The position numbers and the translations under genes were made by a program. A DNA stretch of 64,000 nucleotides, taken from Rhodocyclaceae bacterium. GTDB lineage: Bacteria > Pseudomonadota > Gammaproteobacteria > Burkholderiales > Rhodocyclaceae. Below, piece after piece: positions 33,599-41,771 of this stretch. The stretch's first letter is position 1; every line of letters begins with the position of its first letter. The notes below the pieces were generated by a model. That model was not told the DNA's origin, made no database searches, and saw nothing but the letters and a program-made list of their open reading frames with translations. The stretch lies in contig VIKE01000001.1 in the NCBI GenBank assembly GCA_008080565.1, positions 1-64,000 on the forward strand. Direction: 5' to 3'.

Positions 33599-35415
33599 TG
33601 GCTGTATCTTCACCCTACGATTTTGAGGTCCCATGGCGCCCGAATTTCGAGGCGAAGATGGCGATGATCTGGGCCGTAGGGTCGTCGCTCATTATCCTGG
33701 TTTCCCTTGCCGTCCCAATGTTTTCCCAGTTTGCCGCCTTGCTTGCCATTGGGTGTGCGTTGGCAGCGGCCTACCGCGGATACCAGGCCTACAAAAGGCT
33801 GGTTGATGCCTCCCGTCTCAAGTTGTTCGGGAAAGAGTTCATCGATTTGGCCGAACTCGAGAGGAAAGCTGGTCTGTCAGCCAAGCAAAAGGCCTTCTGG
33901 CTTGGGAAGGGGTTTCCCTGGACAGACATCGAGGCGACCAAGCTTCATACCCTGATTTCGCTTGGTGTTGTCAGAACCATTGGCAAAGCTGCGCAGCATA
34001 CGGAAGGCGCTTACTGGATTCATGGCCTTGCCCCCGAAAGTGACTTGTATTCTGAACTCTCCCATCTGGTTGGACACACGCTGATCGTCGGCACGACCCG
34101 CGTCGGGAAAACGCGCTTGTTCGACTTGCTCATCGCTCAGGCGATCTTCCGTGGTGAGACGGTCATCATCATCGACCCGAAGGGGGATCATGGGCTCGCC
34201 CAAAATGCCCGCGCAGCTTGTGAAGCCAGCGGGGCAGGGGATCGGTTCGTCTACTTTCATCCGGCCCATCCCGATCGATCCGCCTGCATTGATCCGTTAC
34301 GCAACTGGAACCGGAAGACCGAGCTTGCCAGTCGCGTAGCGGCATTGATCCCCTCAGAAACCGGGGCGGATCCTTTCACGGCCTTTGGATGGAAAGTGCT
34401 CAACGACATTACGAACGGAATGATCGCCACGGGTCATCGGCCCAATCTGGTCCAGCTTCGACGGTATGTGGAAGGTGGTCCCGAAAGCCTTCTTCAGCGT
34501 GCCTTAAAAGTCCATTTCTCGGCTCATGTAAAGGACTGGGAAAGTCGGGCAGCCTCCTACATCAAGCGCTACAAGGACCGTCTGCTGGAGGCTTACATCA
34601 CCTTCTATCAGGAAATCGCTATCCACGAGGCGCAGTCGGTTGATCTTGACGGCCTGATTTCGACCTACGAGCACAACCGTGATCACTTTCAGAAGATGGT
34701 GGCTTCCTTGATCCCGATTCTTTCGATGCTGACCAGTGACCCGCTGCAGGAACTCCTGTCGCCAGATTTTGAGCCGGGTCACGAGAGGCTGGTAACCGAC
34801 ATGTCGAAAATCATTCGTGGCAACAAGGTGGTCTACATCGGCCTGGATTCCCTTGCCGATTCAACTGTAGGTAGCGCCATCGGATCCATCATGCTCGCCG
34901 ATCTTGCTGCCGTTGCGGGAGACCGCTACAACTACGGCATTGACTCGCTGACGCCCGTCAATCTGTTTATCGACGAAGCCGCCGAGGTGCTTAACCAGCC
35001 CGCTATCCAGCTCATGAACAAGGGGGGTGGTGCTGATTTCCGGGTCACTATCGCTACGCAGACCTTCGCCGATTTTGCCAGCCGACTCGGGGACGAAAAC
35101 AAGGCGCGGCAGGTTCTTGCCAACACCAACAACAAGATCGCCTTGCGCGTACTGGATTCCGAGACCCAGAAGTACATCGCGGAAGGGATGCCCGAAATCA
35201 AGGTTCGCTCAATGGCACTGAGGTATGGGCATAACGTCGATACCCACATTCACGACGAATACACCGCATCCTACCAAGAACAGATTCTGGAAGAGGATGC
35301 GGAGCTGTTCCCCGCTGCAATGCTGGGCGAGCTCCCCCCTCTCCATTTCATCGCGCGTCTGTCAGGCGGGCGGACACTGAAAGGCCGTATTCCCATCCTG
35401 CTGACGGAGCAATAA
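33598..35415 (+). CDS. traD: Type IV coupling protein TraD
   Basis: A 605-residue VirD4/TraD-family ATPase that brings the relaxase-DNA complex to the mating channel. Two membrane segments lie at about 21-62. Walker A is GTTRVGKT at 165-172, followed directly by TVIIIDPKGDHG near 190. Walker B-like NLFIDEAAEVLNQP is near 455-468, followed by ATQTFADFA. The form with KGDHG and GGGADF resembles TraD of SXT/R391-type elements. The ATG 33598 overlaps the previous stop; the DUF4400 gene starts with a single-base overlap at its end. Confidence 0.9.
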   Translation: MAVSSPYDFEVPWRPNFEAKMAMIWAVGSSLIILVSLAVPMFSQFAALLAIGCALAAAYRGYQAYKRLVDASRLKLFGKEFIDLAELERKAGLSAKQKAFWLGKGFPWTDIEATKLHTLISLGVVRTIGKAAQHTEGAYWIHGLAPESDLYSELSHLVGHTLIVGTTRVGKTRLFDLLIAQAIFRGETVIIIDPKGDHGLAQNARAACEASGAGDRFVYFHPAHPDRSACIDPLRNWNRKTELASRVAALIPSETGADPFTAFGWKVLNDITNGMIATGHRPNLVQLRRYVEGGPESLLQRALKVHFSAHVKDWESRAASYIKRYKDRLLEAYITFYQEIAIHEAQSVDLDGLISTYEHNRDHFQKMVASLIPILSMLTSDPLQELLSPDFEPGHERLVTDMSKIIRGNKVVYIGLDSLADSTVGSAIGSIMLADLAAVAGDRYNYGIDSLTPVNLFIDEAAEVLNQPAIQLMNKGGGADFRVTIATQTFADFASRLGDENKARQVLANTNNKIALRVLDSETQKYIAEGMPEIKVRSMALRYGHNVDTHIHDEYTASYQEQILEEDAELFPAAMLGELPPLHFIARLSGGRTLKGRIPILLTEQ

Positions 35416-36029
35416 TGGCTACGCGTACCGATTCCGGCTGGAGTACCTTCTTCATCATCACGATATTCATTGCTGTGGTGGCCACCTGGGCATTCATCCC
35501 ACCGGCGTTGATCCGGAGTGCCTGGGCCGCCGAGCGTGCGGAGGTCTACGCCATTGCAGGCAAAAGCGAAACCAACGTCTATGGCCGAACCATGGACGAC
35601 CTGCAAAAATCACTGGCATCGGATTTCAGAGGCTTCATTATCGAGGCTGAAGCAATCGGGCAGGGACCTCTGGGTAATACCGGTTTCAGCCGTTGGACTC
35701 AGGACCGCATTGTCGCCACTTGGTTGTGGATCGGTTTGATCGCCTATCGTCTGCAAGTACTAATGGGATGGCTGCTGCCCGGAATTCCATTGGTGTTGGC
35801 CGCCTACATGGACGGCCAGTTCGTGCGGGAAATCCGAAAATACTCTTTCGTCGCCCAAAGCCCCATACGGCACAAGCTCGGTGTTCGGGTGATGTGGATG
35901 GTGCTGGCCGGGCTTGCCGGATGGATAGTGCTTCCCGTGCCGATGCCTTCTCTCTTGGCTCCCGTGTTGATTGTTTCGATCTCCTATTCTCTTTGGCTAT
36001 GGGTCAGTAATCTGCAAAAGCGGTTATAA
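35415..36029 (+). CDS. DUF4400 integrating-element membrane protein
   Basis: A 204-residue inner-membrane protein with an N-terminal segment (FFIITIFIAVVATWAFI), a pair around 110-130 (ATWLWIGLIAYRLQVLMGWLL) and two near the C-terminus. It matches the DUF4400/TraJ-like proteins that follow traD in SXT-type and related elements. It probably assists the coupling protein at the membrane. Its start overlaps the traD stop, and it ends 2 bp before WYL box copy d. Confidence 0.75.
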   Translation: MATRTDSGWSTFFIITIFIAVVATWAFIPPALIRSAWAAERAEVYAIAGKSETNVYGRTMDDLQKSLASDFRGFIIEAEAIGQGPLGNTGFSRWTQDRIVATWLWIGLIAYRLQVLMGWLLPGIPLVLAAYMDGQFVREIRKYSFVAQSPIRHKLGVRVMWMVLAGLAGWIVLPVPMPSLLAPVLIVSISYSLWLWVSNLQKRL

Positions 36030-36031
36030 CA

Positions 36032-36070
36032 GGCTCATCTGGTGAGCTTGGAATGCAGTATCGTTGCATT
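36032..36070 (+). promoter_or_regulatory. WYL-regulon box (copy d)
   Basis: GGCTCATCTGGTGAGCT at 36032-36048, identical to copy b although more than 21 kb away. A -10-like TATCGT starts at 36059, 11 nt after the box. Predicted transcription start is near 36071, 10 nt ahead of ATG 36081 of the metallopeptidase-like gene. Confidence 0.72.
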
Positions 36071-36080
36071 CAACTCCGGG

Positions 36081-36554
36081 ATGTCCCTGGCCATGAGAGC
36101 GATCATGAATCTACGAGCTGCACTTCCTGTCCTGGTCCCCAAAGCGGTTCAATGGGCCGAGACGCATTCGCGCTTGATACTCGGGAGCGGTCGACCGTTA
36201 TCCGAACAAGAGAGCCAAGTGGCAAGAGCCGTTGGCGTTACTTCCCCTGAACTGATCAGGGTGCTGGATGTATCGAAGTTGCCAATGCCCGAGGATCCGA
36301 TTCTCTATCAGGCAGCGGTCGCCACCGGCATGCTTGGGCCAAACATGGTTGGTCTGACTCTGGGTCACGGGATATATATCTGCCATGGGCATTGCACTCT
36401 CCGGTTGATTTCGCATGAGTTGCGGCATGTGTACCAGTACGAACAGGCCGGTTCGATCACCGCCTTCTTGGGTGTATATCTTGAGCAAATTGTCACCTCT
36501 GGATATCAGAACGCACCGCTGGAAATAGATGCCAGAAATCACGAGGCGCGCTAG
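36081..36554 (+). CDS. HExxH metallopeptidase-like protein
   Basis: A 157-residue protein with a zinc-protease signature LISHELRHVYQYEQ (HELRH near 112-116) preceded by GHGIYICHGHC. The rest is helical and the family is not one I can name; short zincins of the DUF4157 or M78 type have a similar core. I chose ATG 36081 because the predicted promoter lies just upstream; ATG 36093 is possible. It is a member of the WYL-box regulon, placed inside the transfer region. Cleavage of a regulator or of cell-wall or surface proteins are both conceivable. Confidence 0.6.
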   Translation: MSLAMRAIMNLRAALPVLVPKAVQWAETHSRLILGSGRPLSEQESQVARAVGVTSPELIRVLDVSKLPMPEDPILYQAAVATGMLGPNMVGLTLGHGIYICHGHCTLRLISHELRHVYQYEQAGSITAFLGVYLEQIVTSGYQNAPLEIDARNHEAR

Positions 36555-36746
36555 CCGACGGTGTCTAGACATTGAAAATGTTGGTCGTTCCAGAACGGAA
36601 GAGTAAAATGCCATCAGGCTGTGTCGAAGCCTGCTGCTCACCATTGGCCAACCCGGATGGGACGACTTTGCTTTACCGAGGCCCGGTCACTATGCGGTCC
36701 TTGGCAGTGAGCACCAAGCATGCCGCCCATGTGAAGGGGCAATAAG
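36555..36746. other. Intergenic region, nothing recognised
   Basis: About 190 bp between the zincin and the following gene. I see no repeat of either regulatory family and no credible ORF, only the ribosome site at its right end. Confidence 0.4.
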
Positions 36747-37292
36747 ATGCGTTTCATCCTGACGACCGACTTTCAGGTCGAAAAATTCAAGCAATCCGCG
36801 AAGAAACTACGCCGCAGCAATACGCTACCCCATCGGGAAGCTCTTGATAAGGTAGCGAAGGCCAATGGCTACAATCATTGGCACCACGTAACGATCTGTC
36901 ATCAAGAAACCGTCAGCCGATTCGGTGATGGAGTGAAGGCAGGCACCATCGACCCAATAAGCTACGTCGAGAAGGAAGTTGCCTTCATTCTGGGGTGCGC
37001 CGAGAAAGGTGATGCTAGGCTCGTCAAGATCGGCTCGCTTGTGTTCTTCTCAACAGAAGATGGCGATGCATGGATGCTCGACCCGGCAGATAGCCTGGCG
37101 CTTTGCTTGCGTTGGCGCGGGGAACGGCAGGAATTCTCCATCCACGAGAGTCCCGAACGTTTTGAAATCCAGTGGGACGGGCGCTTTGATATCAGGGATG
37201 GAGCTTTCTTTGTCGAGAGTGCCAATCCACGAATTGGGGTTCGCACGATCCTCGGTTATCCATCAACGGATATCAAGGATGTTTTGGCATAA
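36747..37292 (+). CDS. Hypothetical protein with glyoxalase-like N-terminal motif
   Basis: A 181-residue protein preceded by AGGGGC. Residues 12-48 (FKQSAKKLRRSN, LPHREALDKVAKANGYNHWHHV) resemble the small helical motif found at the start of some plasmid-borne glyoxalase-superfamily proteins. The remainder (SLVFFSTEDGDAWMLDPAD, EIQWDGRFDI) looks like a beta-rich domain. No catalytic residues can be assigned. It may be read through from WYL box d, 190 bp beyond the zincin, or have its own promoter. Confidence 0.5.
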   Translation: MRFILTTDFQVEKFKQSAKKLRRSNTLPHREALDKVAKANGYNHWHHVTICHQETVSRFGDGVKAGTIDPISYVEKEVAFILGCAEKGDARLVKIGSLVFFSTEDGDAWMLDPADSLALCLRWRGERQEFSIHESPERFEIQWDGRFDIRDGAFFVESANPRIGVRTILGYPSTDIKDVLA

Positions 37293-37357
37293 GGACGGGC
37301 GTGTAGGACAGCGACAACTCACGCGGCACAAGTCCAAATAGCAAGCCACCGGTAACC

Positions 37358-37423
37358 GAAATCCGTCCTTAAAGGTCACATTTCGGCGACGCAGCATTGG
37401 TCTGACTTCCTACCATGGCAGTC
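37358..37423 (+). promoter_or_regulatory. Transfer-regulon 27-bp palindrome (copy C) with -10
   Basis: Arms GAAATCCGTCC (37358-37368) and GGTCACATTTC (37374-37384) surround TTAAA. A -10-like TACCAT starts at 37411, 27 nt after the palindrome. Predicted transcription would begin at about 37423, next to ATG 37424. It heads the main pilus-assembly operon (slt to traG). Confidence 0.7.
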
Positions 37424-37843
37424 ATGACTCGTACCCTGTTTGCTGTCCTCTTATTGCCAATGGCATTCTCATGCCAGGCTACCTGCTTTGAACAAGCAGG
37501 TAGCCGATATGGCATTGCTCCGACCCTGCTCAAGGCTATCTCGGCGGTCGAGTCGGGCTTCGATCCTGTGGCACGCAATCGCAACCGCGATGGCTCGGAA
37601 GACCTGGGGCACATGCAAGTCAACAGCCGCTGGTTGGGCGCGCTGTCGTCCTATGGCATAGGCCGGGAACAGCTATTAGACCCCTGCATCAACACCTATA
37701 TCGGCGCCTGGATCCTCGCGCAAAACATCAGTCGTCTCGGGTACGGCTGGGATGCGATTGGAGCCTATAACGCCCGCTCACCGGAAAAGCGCGCGGCCTA
37801 TGCCCGCCGGATCGCCGCGAAGGTCAAGGCATGGCGATCCTGA
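37424..37843 (+). CDS. Lytic transglycosylase of the transfer apparatus
   Basis: A 139-residue SLT-type peptidoglycan hydrolase. A signal peptide (TLFAVLLLPMAFSCQA) precedes CFEQAGSRYGI, then the catalytic SAVESGFDP, GHMQVNSRW, and YIGAWILAQ segments. It opens local gaps in the wall for pilus passage, like VirB1 or F orf169. I prefer ATG 37424 because it lies at the predicted transcription start; ATG 37415 would overlap the -10 hexamer. No ribosome site is visible, which fits a leaderless message. Its end overlaps the OmpA-like gene. Confidence 0.82.
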   Translation: MTRTLFAVLLLPMAFSCQATCFEQAGSRYGIAPTLLKAISAVESGFDPVARNRNRDGSEDLGHMQVNSRWLGALSSYGIGREQLLDPCINTYIGAWILAQNISRLGYGWDAIGAYNARSPEKRAAYARRIAAKVKAWRS

Positions 37844-38460
37844 AGCATCTCGTCGTTCTTCTGCTCGTGACCTCGATTTTTCCGGGTTGTACAAGCCTGC
37901 CCGAGACAAATCCGACGCCACAGGTACGAGAAGGCATCGCCTGGATCGAACGCCAGTTCAAGACCTGTAGTGGCAAAGACTGTCTGCCGCCTACGCGCAA
38001 GACGCTGGCGATCATTGAACCTCCCGTTGCGCGGAAGGAAACAACGCCTGTCGTGGCCGTAGTTCCTCCGACCGTATCGTCAGTCGTCCGTAGCGATGAG
38101 CCGGTAACGGCAACCGTCCTCTTTGCATTTGGAAAAGACTCCCCCTCCGCCGATGGACAACAAGCGCTCAAGCGTATCGCGAAGATCGCGGCGAACTTTC
38201 AACGCATCGAGCTTGAAGGCAGAACCGACGACATAGGCAGCAAAGCCTACAACGACCACCTTGCCCAGAGGCGCGCCGATTTCGTCCATTCATGGCTCCT
38301 GAAGCATGGAGTCAACGCAGAAATTGTGGTCCGTGCCGAGGGGTTGTGCTGTTACCTCGATACGGCACCCACCGAAACGTCACGCCGAAACAACCGGCGG
38401 GTCGAGGTGCGCCTTGTCAATCGGCAAGACGCGGTCAGCAACAGCAAGGGAGCGCAATGA
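37831..38460 (+). CDS. OmpA-domain outer-membrane lipoprotein
   Basis: A 209-residue lipoprotein: signal peptide with lipobox FPGC (Cys 20) and a C-terminal OmpA-like peptidoglycan-binding domain (TVLFAFGKDSPSADGQQALKR region, GRTDDIGSKAYNDHLAQRRAD, RRNNRRVEVRL). It probably anchors the mating channel to the cell wall. The ATG overlaps the transglycosylase stop by 13 bp. Similar OmpA-type proteins are found in tra operons of SXT-like elements. Confidence 0.8.
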   Translation: MAILKHLVVLLLVTSIFPGCTSLPETNPTPQVREGIAWIERQFKTCSGKDCLPPTRKTLAIIEPPVARKETTPVVAVVPPTVSSVVRSDEPVTATVLFAFGKDSPSADGQQALKRIAKIAANFQRIELEGRTDDIGSKAYNDHLAQRRADFVHSWLLKHGVNAEIVVRAEGLCCYLDTAPTETSRRNNRRVEVRLVNRQDAVSNSKGAQ

Positions 38461-38461
38461 A

Positions 38462-38665
38462 GTGAAGTTACCTCACACCAGCGGCTTCATCCGTGACGTG
38501 GCCATCGCTGGCGGATTCATCGCCATCGGCATCCTCGCCCCGGGGTCGCCCATCGAAAACGGATTCGAAGCCCATCTGGGCGGCATCTCGGTCGGCCTCG
38601 GCCTGGGATGGCTCATCAAGTGTTTTGTCGATCTCAAAGGGAGCAGTCATGCAAAGCAGTCGTAA
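38462..38665 (+). CDS. Small membrane protein next to the pilin gene
   Basis: A 67-residue protein starting at GTG 38462, one base after the lipoprotein stop, with two hydrophobic stretches (VAIAGGFIAIGILAPG and GGISVGLGLGWLIKCFV). No named family. Its position directly before, and 17-bp overlap with, the pilin gene suggests a role in pilin insertion, comparable in place to TraQ of F, but there is no sequence evidence for that. Confidence 0.55.
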   Translation: MKLPHTSGFIRDVAIAGGFIAIGILAPGSPIENGFEAHLGGISVGLGLGWLIKCFVDLKGSSHAKQS

Positions 38666-38942
38666 ATGGATTCAGGGCGCACTGGCGCTCGTCCTGCTGG
38701 CCACCGCCACCGGCGCGCTGGCAGGGACCACCGGTACTGAATTTCAGAGTCTCTACACCTGGTTGACGGGTTTGGTCCAAGGCTACTTTGGTAAAGCCGC
38801 AGCGGTGGCCGCCATTGGTCTCGGTGCGCTGTTCTCGCTGGCGCGGTTGAATCCCATCGCCATTCTGTCTGGCATCGGCTTCGCCGTGTTCCTGCAGTAC
38901 GCCCCAACCATCGCGTCCGGCATCCTGACCGCGACGATCTGA
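38649..38942 (+). CDS. traA: F-type pilin TraA
   Basis: A 97-residue propilin. The leader of about 25 residues ends ATGALA, giving a mature protein of about 72 residues, close to F pilin (70). Two hydrophobic helices (AAAVAAIGLGALFSLA and PIAILSGIGFAVFLQYAP) are separated by a short basic loop, the TraA/VirB2 plan. Mature subunits are stored in the inner membrane and polymerised into the pilus. GGAG precedes the ATG. Located ahead of traL as in F. Confidence 0.75.
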   Translation: MQSSRKWIQGALALVLLATATGALAGTTGTEFQSLYTWLTGLVQGYFGKAAAVAAIGLGALFSLARLNPIAILSGIGFAVFLQYAPTIASGILTATI

Positions 38943-38958
38943 GGCCAAGGAACGCTGC

Positions 38959-39249
38959 GTGGACGAGATCGGCTACATCCCGAAATCCCTGGAGGCGCAG
39001 GAGCGCTTCCTGTGGTGGGACTTCGATCAGGCCATTCTGTTCATTTTGGTCATGGGGATGGGGGTGGTCTCCGGCGCCATGGTGGCCGGAATGGTTTTCG
39101 GGGGGTTGGTTGCCTGGCAATACGGCCGGCTCAAGACCGGGAAGCACCCGAAGTTCGCACTGCATGCGCTCTATTGGTGGCTACCGAGCTGGATCGTGAT
39201 TCGCGCTCGCGCGACTCCTCCATCCCATCATCGATTTTTCCTGGGCTGA
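38959..39249 (+). CDS. traL: Pilus assembly protein TraL
   Basis: A 96-residue inner-membrane protein of the TraL/VirB3 family: YIPKSLEAQERFLWWDFDQA, then a long hydrophobic hairpin (ILFILVMGMGVVSGAMVAG) and HALYWWLPSW near the end. The start is a GTG. It acts with the TraC ATPase in pilin handling. It is followed after 3 nt by traE. Confidence 0.82.
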   Translation: MDEIGYIPKSLEAQERFLWWDFDQAILFILVMGMGVVSGAMVAGMVFGGLVAWQYGRLKTGKHPKFALHALYWWLPSWIVIRARATPPSHHRFFLG

Positions 39250-39252
39250 CCA

Positions 39253-39855
39253 ATGAAGTTCAGCAAATTCACCGCCGAGCGGGACAACCAACGCGCAGAA
39301 ATCCTGTTCATGCGCATCGCCGTCGGTGGTCTCGTGCTGGCCTTGCTCGCCAACGCCGGCGCATCGCTCAGCGTGGCGGGTTCGGAGAGAACCATTCTAG
39401 TGCCCCCGGAAGTGCACCAAACCTTCTGGGTCAGCGGCCAGAAAGTCTCTACGGAGTACCTCCAGGAAATGGCCTACTGGTATTCAGGGCTTGCCCTCAA
39501 TGTGACGCCGCATGTGGCGGACTACCAGAAGAATCTCTTTCTGAAATATGCCGCTCCGAGTGAATACGGGCGCCTTCAGGCCGAGTTTGGTGCAAGGACA
39601 GAATTTATCCGCAAGAACAACGCCTCGACCCAGTTCTCGCCGCAATCGGTGATGCCGGACGAGGCTGCCATGAAAGTGGCACTTACCGGCGTTCTCCTGA
39701 CTTGGGTCGGGGACAAGAAAGCCTCCGAGAAGCAGACCACCTATGTCGTCGGCTTTCGATATCTAAATGGGAGACTCCATGTATCCGAGTTCAAGGAAAC
39801 CAGCGATCAGGATCCGTTTGGTGCCGGCAATGGCACTGGCGCTGCTCCTCGGTAG
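39253..39855 (+). CDS. traE: Mating-channel protein TraE
   Basis: A 200-residue TraE/VirB8-family protein: a short cytoplasmic start, one membrane anchor (IAVGGLVLALLANAGASLSV, about 23-43) and a periplasmic domain (FWVSGQKVSTEYLQEMAYWY). It forms part of the inner-membrane platform of the F-type secretion system. The last 77 bp overlap the start of traK in another frame, an unusually long overlap. Confidence 0.85.
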   Translation: MKFSKFTAERDNQRAEILFMRIAVGGLVLALLANAGASLSVAGSERTILVPPEVHQTFWVSGQKVSTEYLQEMAYWYSGLALNVTPHVADYQKNLFLKYAAPSEYGRLQAEFGARTEFIRKNNASTQFSPQSVMPDEAAMKVALTGVLLTWVGDKKASEKQTTYVVGFRYLNGRLHVSEFKETSDQDPFGAGNGTGAAPR

Positions 39856-40513
39856 CGTTTCGCCACCGTCCTTCGCCGGACAATACCTTGAGGGCAGCCC
39901 GGATGACGGTTTGACCGCCACCGTGTCGCGCAGCGAGCCCAATCTGATTCGGGTCGAAGGTCGCAAGATTCGCCGCATCCAGGGCGTCGAGGGCGAGTTC
40001 CTCGTAACGCCGGACAAAGAAACCGGCGCCGCCTATCTCAAGCCGAATACGGACAAACCGATCCTCAGCGTTTTTGTCGCCGACGATGCCGGTCGTCACT
40101 GGAAGCTGATGCTCAAGGTCGCAGACGTGCCGGCCGAGACGCTTGTCATCCGAGACCGCAGTCGTTCGCGCGTCGAGGGGAGAGCATTTCTTGCCGACGA
40201 GTCGCGCAATGCCGCTATCCGTCGTGTGTTGCTGGCTTTGGCGCGGGACACCGAACCCGAGGACATGACCGCCAGAGATACGCTGGTGATTGTTCCGCTC
40301 TGGAACGAAGCCCGCTTTGTTCTTGTAAGGACACTGGAAGGCGCTTTGCTCGGGGAAAAGTACCAGCTGACCAACGTCTCTTCGTCGCGGATGGTCATCG
40401 ACGAGCGCGAACTTTACCGACGCGGTGTCCTGGCGGTCATGGTGGACTCGCTCGAACTGGAGCCGGGTGAAGCGACCAATGTCATGGTGGTACTGGTGGG
40501 GCGCGATGGCTGA
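39779..40513 (+). CDS. traK: Outer-membrane core protein TraK
   Basis: A 244-residue exported protein of the TraK/VirB9-like family. Signal peptide MYPSSRKPAIRIRLVPAMAL continuing into ALLLGSVSPPSFA, then beta-rich periplasmic domain (VSRSEPNLIRVEGRKIRRI). TraK forms the outer-membrane ring with TraV and TraB. I chose ATG 39779 because GGGAG lies 5 nt upstream; ATG 39767 and ATG 39830 are alternatives, and only the last would shorten the overlap with traE to 26 bp. The stop overlaps the traB start. Confidence 0.78.
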   Translation: MYPSSRKPAIRIRLVPAMALALLLGSVSPPSFAGQYLEGSPDDGLTATVSRSEPNLIRVEGRKIRRIQGVEGEFLVTPDKETGAAYLKPNTDKPILSVFVADDAGRHWKLMLKVADVPAETLVIRDRSRSRVEGRAFLADESRNAAIRRVLLALARDTEPEDMTARDTLVIVPLWNEARFVLVRTLEGALLGEKYQLTNVSSSRMVIDERELYRRGVLAVMVDSLELEPGEATNVMVVLVGRDG

Positions 40514-41768
40514 GGCGCCCAAGAACCGCATTGCGACCGCGGTTTCCAACCTGTCGCCCAAGCGTCGCCAGTATCTGATACTGGGGCTCGGTGCGTCGGC
40601 TTTCGTGCTGCTCGTTTTCGGTGGCGTGGCGATCTGGGACAAGCCAGTTCAACTCCCCCAGGGAGCGCCGCAGGCCCGTCCGCAGCCCATGCCCATCAAT
40701 GCCCCTGGTGCACAAGCCGATCCGCGTGACATCTGGATGAGCAAGTCTTCGGAACAGATGCGGCAGATGGAGGACATGATCCAGGGATTGCGCCAGCAGG
40801 TCGATATCATCGAGAAAAAGCCGCCGGTCGCGAACGATGCCCAATTTCCGGCAATTCCGTTGCCCCCGGCACCGGCGCCGATGCCTCCAGAGGCACGGAC
40901 CATGGCTTTGCCGCCACCTCCCGTGGTTCCGGAAACGGTGAACAAAGCCAGCGAGCCGCTACCTCCGCCCAAGCCTCCGGGGATTGCCTCCTTTGAGGTG
41001 AGCGAGGGCAAGGTGATCGTCCCGGAAGTAGTTCAGAAAGCTGCCGAAAAGAAGGACAGCCGCAGCTACGTTCCATCAGGTTCTTTTTTTCGGGCGGCGC
41101 TGCTAGGCGGGTTGGATGCCCCTACTGGCGGCCAGGCACAGAGCAATCCACACCCCGTCCTGATGCGGGCGCAGGACAACGCCTTTCTGCCCAACCGCTA
41201 TCGATTCAAGGTCAAGGAATGCTTCGCCTTGGGTGCGAGCTACGGAGACATTAGTGCCGAGCGGGCCTACATCCGGCTCGAATCGATGTCGTGTGTGCGT
41301 CATGACGGCAAGGCCATCGATGTTCCCGTCAAAGGTTACGTCGTGGGCGAAGACGGCAAGGCCGGCATGCGTGGGCGGCTCGTCAGTAAGCAGGGTCAAG
41401 TTCTGGCTAATGCCTTGCTGGCCGGGATTGGCGCCGGTATCGGGCAAGCCTTCCAACAGAGCGCCACTACCGTGTCGACCAACCCGCTAGGGTCGATCGG
41501 CACGGTGGATCCAGGCAAGCAATTCCAGGCGGGGGTCGGGACCGGTGTTGGCAAGGCGCTCGACCGTCTCTCCCAGTACTACATCACGCTCGCCGAAAAA
41601 ATGTTCCCGATCATCGAGGTCGATGCCGGCCGCACGGTCGACGTGGTGTTCACCAAAGGCTTTTCGCTCGATACGGACAGCGCGGGAGGCGAGCCTGATA
41701 CCTACACCGATATTTGGCGTCGGGGCCGCGAAGTTCAGAAGAAATCCATAGAACCCTACAAGGAGTGA
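40506..41768 (+). CDS. traB: Envelope-spanning scaffold protein TraB
   Basis: A 420-residue TraB/VirB10-family protein: cytoplasmic start, one membrane segment (YLILGLGASAFVLLVFGGVAIW), a coiled coil near 80-105, a proline-rich arm (LPPAPAPMPPEA, PLPPPKPPG) and a C-terminal beta-barrel domain (SYVPSGSFFRAALLGGLDAP, ISAERAYIRLESMSC). It links the inner and outer membranes. ATG 40506 overlaps the traK stop, which decides the start. Confidence 0.88.
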   Translation: MAEAPKNRIATAVSNLSPKRRQYLILGLGASAFVLLVFGGVAIWDKPVQLPQGAPQARPQPMPINAPGAQADPRDIWMSKSSEQMRQMEDMIQGLRQQVDIIEKKPPVANDAQFPAIPLPPAPAPMPPEARTMALPPPPVVPETVNKASEPLPPPKPPGIASFEVSEGKVIVPEVVQKAAEKKDSRSYVPSGSFFRAALLGGLDAPTGGQAQSNPHPVLMRAQDNAFLPNRYRFKVKECFALGASYGDISAERAYIRLESMSCVRHDGKAIDVPVKGYVVGEDGKAGMRGRLVSKQGQVLANALLAGIGAGIGQAFQQSATTVSTNPLGSIGTVDPGKQFQAGVGTGVGKALDRLSQYYITLAEKMFPIIEVDAGRTVDVVFTKGFSLDTDSAGGEPDTYTDIWRRGREVQKKSIEPYKE

Positions 41769-41771
41769 CCC

